From Nemertoderma westbladi (taxonomy: Eukaryota; Xenacoelomorpha; Nemertodermatida; Nemertodermatidae): 64,000 nt of DNA. Where the stretch lies: positions 1 through 64,000 of the forward strand of contig JAUCBJ010006444.1 of the NCBI GenBank assembly GCA_032718475.1, given 5' to 3'. Positions 55,351 through 64,000 of this stretch are shown in pieces (within the stretch, counting starts at the first letter, position 1; each line of letters starts with the position of its first letter). The notes beneath the pieces are model-generated. The model ran no database searches. It saw only the letters and a program-made list of their open reading frames with translations, and was not told the origin of the DNA. The position numbers and the translations under genes are program-made.

Positions 55351-58300
55351 GTAAGTTATAGTTGCGGCAATATGTTGCGGTAAATTATAGTTGCAGCAAT
55401 GCGTTGTGGTAAGTTATAGTTGCAGCAATGCGTTGTGGTAAGTTATAGTTGCAGCAATGCGTTGTGGTAAGTTATAGTTGCAGCAATGCGTTGCGGTAAG
55501 TTATAGTTGCAGCAATGCGTTGTGGTAAATTATAGTTGCAGCAATGCGTTGCGGTAAGTTATAGTTGCAGCAATGCGTTGCGGTAAGTTATAGTTGCAGC
55601 AATGCGTTGCGGTAAGTTATAGTTGCAGCAATGCGTTGTGGTAAGTTATAGTTGCAGCAATGCGTTGTGGTAAATTATAGTTGCAGCAATGCGTTGTGGT
55701 AAGTTATAGTTGCAGCAATGCGTTGTGGTTAGTTATAGTTGCAGCAATGCGTTGCGGTAAGTTATAGTTGCAGCAATGCGTTGTGGTAAGTTATAGTTGC
55801 AGCAATGCGTTGTGGTAAGTTATAGTTGCAGCAATGCGTTGTGGTAAGTTATAGTTGCAGCAATGCGTTGTGGTAAGTTATAGTTGCAGCAATGCGTTGT
55901 GGTAAGTTATAGTTGCAGCAATGCGTTGTGGTAAGTTATAGTTGCAGCAATGCGTTGCGGTAAGTTATAGTTGCAGCAATGCGTTGTGGTAAGTTATAGT
56001 TGCAGCAATGCGTTGTGGTAAGTTATAGTTGCAGCAATGCGTTGTGGTAAGTTATAGTTGCAGCAATGCGTTGTGGTAAATTATAGTTGCAGCAATGCGT
56101 TGCGGTAAGTTATAGTTGCAGCAATGCGTTGCGGTAAGTTATAGTTGCAGCAATGCGTTGCGGTAAGTTATAGTTGCAGCAATGCGTTGTGGTAAATTAT
56201 AGTTGCAGCAATGCGTTGCGGTAAGTTATAGTTGCAGCAATGCGTTGTGGTAAGTTATAGTTGCAGCAATGCGTTGTGGTAAGTTATAGTTGCAGCAATG
56301 CGTTGTGGTAAGTTATAGTTGCAGCAATGTGTTGTGGTAAATTATAGTTGCAGCAATGCGTTGTGGTAAGTTATAGTTGCAGCAATGCGTTGCGGTAAGT
56401 TATAGTTGCAGCAATGCGTTGCGGTAAGTTATAGTTGCAGCAATGCGTTGCGGTAAGTTATAGTTGCAGCAATGCGTTGCGGTAAGTTATAGTTGCAGCA
56501 ATGCGTTGTGGTAAGTTATAGTTGCAGCAATGCGTTGTGGTAAGTTATAGTTGCAGCAATGCGTTGTGGTAAATTATAGTTGCAGCAATGCGTTGTGGTA
56601 AGTTATAGTTGCAGCAATGCGTTGTGGTTAGTTATAGTTGCAGCAATGCGTTGCGGTAAGTTATAGTTGCAGCAATGCGTTGCGGTAAGTTATAGTTGCA
56701 GCAATGCGTTGTGGTAAATTATAGTTGCAGCAATGCGTTGCGGTAAGTTATAGTTGCAGCAATGCGTTATGGTAAGTTATAGTTGCAGCAATGCGTTGTG
56801 GTAAGTTATAGTTGCAGCAATGCGTTGTGGTAAGTTATAGTTGCAGCAATGTGTTGTGGTAAATTATAGTTGCAGCAATGCGTTGTGGTAAGTTATAGTT
56901 GCAGCAATGCGTTGCGGTAAGTTATAGTTGCAGCAATGCGTTGCGGTAAGTTATAGTTGCAGCAATGCGTTGCGGTAAGTTATAGTTGCAGCAATGCGTT
57001 GCGGTAAGTTATAGTTGCAGCAATGCGTTGCGGTAAGTTATAGTTGCAGCAATGCGTTGCGGTAAGTTATAGTTGCAGCAATGCGTTGCGGTAAGTTATA
57101 GTTGCAGCAATGCGTTGCGGTAAGTTATAGTTGCAGCAATGCGTTGTGGTAAATTATAGTTGCACCAATATGTTGCGGTAAATTATAGTTGCAGCAATGC
57201 GTTGTGGTAAATTATAGTTGCAGCAATGCGTTGCGGTAAGTTATAGTTGCAGCAATGCGTTGCGGTAAGTTATAGTTGCAGCAATGCGTTGTGGTAAGTT
57301 ATAGTTGCAGCAATGCGTTGTGGTAAGTTATAGTTGCAGCAATGCGTTGCGGTAAGTTATAGTTGCAGCAATGCGTTGTGGTAAGTTATAGTTGCAGCAA
57401 TGCGTTGTGGTAAGTTATAGTTGCAGCAATGCGTTGTGGTAAATTATAGTTGCAGCAATGCGTTGTGGTAAATTATAGTTGCAGCAATGCGTTGCGGTAA
57501 GTTATAGTTGCAGCAATATGTTGCGGTAAATTATAGTTGCAGCAATGCGTTGCGGTAAGTTATAGTTGCAGCAATGCGTTGCGGTAAGTTATAGTTGCAG
57601 CAATGCGTTGCGGTATGTTATAGTTGCAGCAATGCGTTGTGGTAAATTATAGTTGCAGCAATGCGTTGCGGTAAGTTATAGTTGCAGCAATGCGTTGTGG
57701 TAAGTTATAGTTGCAGCAATGCGTTGTGGTAAGTTATAGTTGCAGCAATGCGTTGTGGTAAATTATAGTTGCAGCAATGCGTTGCGGTAAGTTATAGTTG
57801 CAGCAATGCGTTGTGGTAAATTATAGTTGCACCAATATGTTGCGGTAAATTATAGTTGCAGCAATGCGTTGTGGTAAATTATAGTTGCAGCAATGCGTTG
57901 CGGTAAGTTATAGTTGCAGCAATGCGTTGCGGTAAGTTATAGTTGCAGCAATGCGTTGTGGTAAGTTATAGTTGCATCAATGCGTTGTGGTAAGTTATAG
58001 TTGCAGCAATGCGTTGCGGTAAGTTATAGTTGCAGCAATGCGTTGTGGTAAGTTATAGTTGCAGCAATGTGTTGTGGTAAGTTATAGTTGCAGCAATGCG
58101 TTGTGGTAAATTATAGTTGCAGCAATGCGTTGTGGTAAATTATAGTTGCAGCAATGCGTTGGGGTAAGTTATAGTTGCAGCAATGCGTTGTGGTAAGTAA
58201 TAGTTGCAGCAATGCGTTGTGGTAAGTTATAGTTGCAGCAATGCGTTGTGGTAAGTTATAGTTGCAGCAATGTGTTGTGGTAAATTATAGTTGCAGCAAT

Positions 58301-60019
58301 GCGTTGTGGTAAGTTATAGTTGCAGCAATGCGTTGCGGTAAGTGATAGTTGCAGTAATGCGTTGCGGTAAGTTATAGTTGCAGCAATGCGTTGCGGTAAG
58401 TTATAGTTGCAGCAATGCGTTGCGGTAAGTTATAGTTGCAGCAATGCGTTGTGGTAAGTTATAGTTGCAGCAATGCGTTGTGGTAAGTTATAGTTGCAGC
58501 AATGCGTTGTGGTAAATTATAGTTGCAGCAATGCGTTGTGGTAAGTTATAGTTGCAGCAATGCGTTGTGGTTAGTTATAGTTGCAGCAATGCGTTGCGGT
58601 AAGTTATAGTTGCAACAATGCGTTGCGGTAAGTTATAGTTGCAGCAATGCGTTGTGGTAAATTATAGTTGCAGCAATGCGTTGCGGTAAGTTATAGTTGC
58701 AGCAATGCGTTGTGGTAAGTTATAGTTGCAGCAATGCGTTGTGGTAAGTTATAGTTGCAGCAATGCGTTGTGGTAAGTTATAGTTGCAGCAATGTGTTGT
58801 GGTAAATTATAGTTGCAGCAATGCGTTGTGGTAAGTTATAGTTGCAGCAATGCGTTGCGGTAAGTTATAGTTGCAGCAATACGTTGCGGTAAGTTATAGT
58901 TGCAGCAATGCGTTGCGGTAAGTTATAGTTGCAGCAATGCGTTGCGGTAAGTTATAGTTGCAGCAATGCGTTGCGGTAAGTTATAGTTGCAGCAATGCGT
59001 TGCGGTAAGTTATAGTTGCAGCAATGCGTTGCGGTAAGTTATAGTTGCAGCAATGCGTTGTGGTAAATTATAGTTGCACCAATATGTTGCGGTAAATTAT
59101 AGTTGCAGCAATGCGTTGTGGTAAATTATAGTTGCAGCAATGCGTTGCGGTAAGTTATAGTTGCAGCAATGCGTTGCGGTAAGTTATAGTTGCAGCAATG
59201 CGTTGTGGTAAGTTATAGTTGCAGCAATGCGTTGTGGTAAGTTATAGTTGCAGCAATGCGTTGCGGTAAGTTATAGTTGCAGCAATGCGTTGTGGTAAGT
59301 TATAGTTGCAGCAATGCGTTGTGGTAAGTTATAGTTGCAGCAATGCGTTGTGGTAAATTATAGTTGCAGCAATGCGTTGTGGTAAATTATAGTTGCAGCA
59401 ATGCGTTGCGGTAAGTTATAGTTGCAGCAATATGTTGCGGTAAATTATAGTTGCAGCAATGCGTTGCGGTAAGTTATAGTTGCAGCAATGCGTTGCGGTA
59501 AGTTATAGTTGCAGCAATGCGTTTCGGTAAGTTATAGTTGCAGCAATGCGTTGTGGTAAATTATAGTTGCAGAAATGCGTTGCGGTAAGTTATAGTTGCA
59601 GCAATGCGTTGTGGTAAGTTATAGTTGCAGCAATGCGTTGTGGTAAGTTATAGTTGCAGCAATGCGTTGTGGTAAATTATAGTTGCAGCAATGCGTTGCG
59701 GTAAGTTATAGTTGCAGCAATATGTTGCGGTAAATTATAGTTGCAGCAATGTGTTGCGGTAAGTTATAGTTGCAGCAATGCGTTGCGGTAAGTTATAGTT
59801 GCAGCAATGCGTTTCGGTAAGTTATAGTTGCAGCAATGCGTTGTGGTAAATTATAGTTGCAGCAATGCGTTGCGGTAAGTTATAGTTGCAGCAATGCGTT
59901 GCGGTAAATTATAGTTGCAGCAATGCGTTGTGGTAAATTATAGTTGCAGCAATGCGTTGCGGTAAGTTATAGTTGCAGCAATGCGTTGCGGTAAGTTATA
60001 GTTGCCGCATTAGTAGCAG
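55351..60019. repeat. 29 bp minisatellite of 160 periods carrying the DAAM 5' splice site
   Basis: Starting at the first intron base, a 29 bp unit (GTAAGTTATAGTTGCAGCAA then TGCGTTGYG) repeats without net length change. The last GTAAGT begins at 59991, exactly 160 x 29 bp after the first at 55351. Units vary mainly at C/T in GTTGYG, at G/A in GTAAGT/GTAAAT and at GCAGCAA/GCACCAA/ATATG. Most units keep the perfect U1-complementary GTAAGT after G. The array terminates at TTGCCGCATTAGTAGCAG. Confidence 0.97.
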
Positions 60020-60179
60020 CAACTAATCAATATGAACATTGAGATTCTAAAAGAGTTGGCGAAAATTGAGCTCAGATAGCGGAGTTCTGTTTCAAAGCAA
60101 CCTCGACGAACCCGAATTTATATATTAAAATCAAAACCCACCAATATGCAGGAAGTTTCCTTTCGAAAGGAAAAAAACA
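60020..60179. other. Unique spacer between two minisatellites
   Basis: No feature seen. Confidence 0.5.
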
Positions 60180-60729
60180 CTCGTGGACATGGACATGGTG
60201 ACACGGACACTGACACGATATTAATCACTCGTGGACATGGTGACACGGACACTGACACGATATTAATCACTCGTGGACATGGTGACACGGACACTGACAC
60301 GATATTAATCACTCGTGGACATGGTGACACGGACACTGACACGATATTAATCACTCGTGGACATGGTGACACGGACACTGACACAATATTAATCACTCGT
60401 GGACGTGGTGACACGGACACTGACACGATATTAATCACTCGTGGACATGGTGACACGGACACTGACACTATATTAATCACTCGTGGACATGGTGACACGG
60501 ACACTGACACGATATTAATCACTCGTGGACATGGTGACACGGACACTGACACGATATTAATCACTCGTGGACATGGTGACACGGACACTGACACAATATT
60601 AATCACTCGTGGACATGGTGACACGGACACTGACACGATATTAATCACTCGTGGACATGGTGACACGGACACTGACACGATATTAATCACTCATGGACAT
60701 GGTGACACGGACACTGACACGATATTAAT
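60180..60729. repeat. 42 bp minisatellite, thirteen copies
   Basis: Thirteen copies with core GGTGACACGGACACTGACAC at 42 bp spacing. Variation is mostly at ACACGATATT/ACACAATATT/ACACTATATT. Because 42 is divisible by three, both strands stay open (G-H-G-D-T-D-T-D-T repeats on +, S-V-S-V-S-P-C-P repeats on -). I do not call either as a gene. Confidence 0.95.
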
Positions 60730-62483
60730 AGATTATGCCAGCTCTGTAATCTCCAAGAAGTGGATTGAAAAGTCCAGTAGTATACCGCTTACCGGATCCT
60801 AGTAACGATGTATCTTACTGTAAGATCCAGTAATGTATACGGGCTCGTACAGTATCTGGCAACAAATCCCAGTCCAGGGTGTCTAAATAAACAGATACAA
60901 ATACGCGAACAACTACTGGCGAGGAACAGAGCCTGGTGTCTATTCTAAGTACGTGAGCGGGTCTAATGCCTACGAACTAGACAAAAGGATGCCTGTCCTC
61001 TAACCGGTGAGGCAGATGTACAGTCTACGGTGACAGACCAAACTCACGAGGAAACAATCCCCGCGCAGCGAATCCTAACTACCGCTAACGGACCTAAATA
61101 CCGTAACTTGCCGCGGTGTGATTTATATGGTTTATATACGAGCTAGTGGATTAACAGACTAGCGTAACAATACTGACCTGTACTAAATCAGTCTAAAGGG
61201 GGTCGTGCCTAAAGTAACGATACTGCTGCTCAGACAAACAACAGTCTAATAAGTAAATACTCCTTCTTGCCGTAACTAATTATCAGATCCTAAATTTACA
61301 AACTACGAATAGTAAATTACAAAATAGATTCTGCCTGAAAGTAACCTAAAGTAAGCTACAACTAGTAGAGCTCTAAGGGTACATATGTTTTAGGGCGTTT
61401 GTGTGTGGGTGTGTTACAAATAAAACAATTTTGGTGTACTCCATTGTACTAGGTTTTAGTGATTTTCTGACCGAAACGATACCGTGCGATAGCTACGAAA
61501 ATAAGCTAGTCGCGCTCTGTAGAACTTTTTACTTACAAAATGACATCAAAGCTCTCTCCTTCCTATCCACAACTCAACAAGGCAATTACGGTGTTAGTAA
61601 CTACACCCGTGATCGGCACAAATACCAGATTCTGGTTGTAAGATAAGAAATAGGGGTTAATTGCTACCGTACGTTAGCTGATCTGGTATACAATTTGATT
61701 CTAGAATTTTGTTGCCGCGGTGGTTAGCAGCAATACCTATCAGTACGTGGCAAGGCGCGGTAGGATATTAATAAACCTCCCTAGGCCAAGCGAGTGCCGG
61801 TAGCAGAAATACTCCTTGCCTGATCAAATAACTTGGGTTCAGGCAGGGGGGGGGGGGGGGGGTACTAAATGTATAAACTACGAAATGAAACCGGTACCGA
61901 ACTGTCAGTATCGCAATATGGAACGTATGCTGTCTGTACCTAATGTGTACTTGCGTACTGACGAACACCAATAGTTCACACCTGTAGGGAATACAGGTTA
62001 ATCCGGGGACTTGTAGTACTGGTTCCTGTCTGAATCTAGCTATTTGATCCTAAATTTTGCGGCGTCCCAGGACGGCGTCACGCTTACCCTGATCTATAGC
62101 TCTTACGGCGGGCAAGGGCATCAAACAAAGTCTTACCTTCCTCTGAATCGGGCGCTGCATAGCAAAGGTGGAGTATTTCGAAGGGGCGAAGGGGATGCGC
62201 GGGCTAATCTAATGTGGGTGCTAGCGTGTTGTGGACATCTTCCCTGCGTTGCTTTACAAAATTCTCAGAAGGGTGATAACTAAAATGTTATCCTAATGAT
62301 ATTAGTGAGAGAGATGTTAGAAATAACAAGTGTAAGATTAGTGATAACCGAAGGCAAACCAGCCCTTACATAGCAAATCTCCTAATCCTTTGTCGAACGG
62401 GCTCATCCACACCCTCTAAGACGATTGGGTGGTGTTTGGGATCGAACTGGACTCGGACTTCAGCGTCGAGCTGTCGGTGGTTC
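60730..62483. other. No gene seen
   Basis: Intronic or transposon-derived DNA with TACCGGTA-type palindromes and a 17-base G run at 61846-61862. Open frames at 61401-61646 and 62044-62283 have no recognisable features. Confidence 0.5.
61846..61862. repeat. poly-G tract
   Basis: Seventeen consecutive G. Confidence 0.9.
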
Positions 62484-63999
62484 TTAAACACTAGGAAAGG
62501 GGACGATGGGAGTCTCACACATCCGTCGTGCGCTCAGTCCTCTAAATCCTCGTCCAATTCCAATCATTCGCTTTGTAGTATCGGAACGAGTCTCTACAAC
62601 GCTAGGAGGGAGTCTAAGGGGTGGGACCGTTCCGTCCGCTGACACCTCGCTCTCCGACGTCATCTGAATTCTCATAGGTTCTGGTAAAGCATATCCTGTC
62701 CCTCCGCGTGGTTCTCTAGGAAGGGAAACCGTGCCCTGAGTCATCCGGATTTGCGACTTTGATGTCGTCCTCTCGGCGACATTTACTACCTTTTTTATTT
62801 CCTGTCCGGCCTTCTGGGCTCTAAGTATACGAAGTTGCGGATCTTCCTGTGGGTGATGTGTCCTTTCGGCTAATGGTGTGGCCCTGAAGCCAGTCTCGCG
62901 CAAAACGTCCGCCTCATCTAAGATACAAGAGGTTACGTGTTTGTGATAAAATGCGCTCTGGTATGCCCAAGCTATCGAATGCCAGGCTCCTCGATTCCGC
63001 TGTTCGACTTGCAATTTGTCGAATTCTCCGGCAGTAATCTTATTCACTACAGTCTGAAAGTTCCATGTGTTCTTATTGTCAGGTTGTACCTGTAGAAAGT
63101 AGTCCCTTTCAACTTTAAATCCGCTATCCAACAGCAATATATCTAGCACCTCCAAAAGTTCATCGTATTGAGGCATAGCTGACACGTATCCTTCTTTTGA
63201 CATGATGAGAGGGTTTACGGCCCAAAATCCCAAATGCGCTCTCATGGGGAAACGGTGTCGCTGTGTCGACACATGCTCGTCTGCTAGATTCTCCCAATGG
63301 TCGGAGTTGCCGCAACTGTTCGTCTATTATCGCGGACTCGGTCGGATCCACATCGTCATGATGGGCGGTAGGCTCGCGAGCCTTCCAGGATCCTTCTGGG
63401 CCTTTGAATTCTGCGTGGCATTCCCCGTCGTAGGGTACTAACGTCAACATCGACGGTCTGTCGACTAGGCTTCCCGCATGAGTGAGATAAACGTCCCTAA
63501 AAACGCTAAGTCCCGCTCGCGTGAAAACTTCGCAGTGCGCATCGGTGTTATAAAAGGGTTGGAGAAATCGGCGGAATACATCAGTATGCGTCCTTCCTCC
63601 GTCGCAAATGGTATTTCCTTCACCGAGACATAACGGATGTCCCTTTAGAGTCCTAGACACTACATCGGCGATGAAGCAAATGTTCACTGAAGATTCTATC
63701 GCCAAATAGTATTGCAAGATTATTCGTGGAGGTGAGGTAATCGCCCAGTACATGCAACCTCGCCACTTCAACTGTGACTCGAACTCGTTTATGCCGGGGG
63801 TATCTCCCTCACCGTATACGTCCGTGTATGTGCTCCTCTTACTCTCTTTATAATCCCAACTGAACATTAGGTATGAGATATAACCCATTCCAGTTTTTAG
63901 CGTGTTATACTCCCTAAAATATCCTTGCTCAATAGCTCAAAGCAACAATGGTCTAGTATCCACGTATGGCGTAGGCATTCGATCATCCTCCTCGGGCAT
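62484..63999 (-). pseudogene. Unrecognised ORF of about 505 codons, one stop and one frameshift
   Basis: On the - strand a protein can be read from M-P-E-E-D-D-R-M-P at 63999. It passes a TGA near 63940 and the open frame 63888-63160, then a frame change near 63250, to the stop at 62484. It has a globular, aromatic-rich first half (Y-I-S-Y-L-M-F-S-W-D-Y, G-C-M-Y-W-A-I) and a second half with R-G-A-W-H-S-I-A-W-A-Y. The tail is basic and arginine/proline-rich. No transmembrane segment, zinc motif or known enzyme motif is visible. A Gag/nucleoprotein-type structural protein of a retroelement or an endogenised virus would fit the layout, but this is a guess. Codon use is more GC-rich than the surrounding DNA, which supports a former coding role. 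Confidence 0.5.
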
Positions 64000-64000
64000 T

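Noticed and set aside
55351-60019. Treating the 29 bp array as coding
   Set aside because: 29 is not divisible by three and every unit contains TAA/TAG in some frame; the array begins at an intron donor.
60118-60802. 190 and 218 codon repetitive frames on opposite strands
   Set aside because: The repeat length of 42 bp keeps frames open on both strands; no codon-level evidence for translation.

Overview
This is a 64 kb piece of a metazoan nuclear genome. It is AT-rich and intron-rich, crowded with decayed retroelements, and has no bacterial-style gene packing. The only host gene I can support is DAAM (formin, Dishevelled-associated activator of morphogenesis). Four coding exons lie on the + strand at 23753-23877, 51345-51513, 54355-54552 and 55256-55350. 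They join with compatible phases and encode the conserved GBD/FH3 armadillo region, so almost the whole window is DAAM intron plus upstream sequence. The repeat fauna (BEL/Pao, Ty1/copia, Polinton-type PolB, several LINEs, a tRNA-derived SINE, TIR elements) suggests a non-vertebrate bilaterian, probably a marine invertebrate. I cannot name the phylum.

Layout: 1-3.6 kb holds two TIR elements. A broken BEL/Pao element with pol domains in order is at 3.8-8.2 kb. An unusual decayed ORF with exonuclease-like and zinc-knuckle features is at 9.4-12.0 kb, followed by GC-rich hairpin repeats at 12.5-13.3 kb. A 3.2 kb TIR transposon is at 15.4-18.6 kb, then a foldback repeat at 18.7-19.6 kb. A tandem repeat with six CTCF-like cores is at 20.4-21.4 kb. 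LINE fragments fill 22.2-28.9 kb, including a LINE (LINE-B) interrupted by a SINE and by two copies of a second LINE (LINE-A). At 28.5-33.7 kb a 2.6 kb segment spanning a LINE-B/BEL-gag junction is tandemly duplicated, and the BEL gag continues to 35.5 kb. A protein-primed PolB pseudogene with an adjacent TBP-like reading frame is at 38.7-43.5 kb. A young full-length copia element with 249 bp LTRs and a GTAAC target duplication is at 44.4-49.55 kb. A MITE is at 50.4-50.7 kb.

The DAAM exon cluster follows at 51.3-55.35 kb, with each intron colonised by a different tandem repeat. The last intron in view starts with exactly 160 start-to-start periods of a 29 bp unit that carries the exon's own 5' splice site (GTAAGT). 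The array runs from the splice donor to about 60.0 kb. The previous intron holds eight copies of a 53 bp unit containing a 3'-splice-site-like TTACTTTCAG. The window ends with a 42 bp minisatellite and an unrecognised, slightly broken reading frame on the - strand (62.5-64.0 kb).

The observations I rank highest are the splice-donor minisatellite with its higher-order structure, the TBP-like gene beside the Polinton-type polymerase, and the exonuclease/zinc-knuckle ORF. All similarity statements are from reading motifs by eye; no database search was run.
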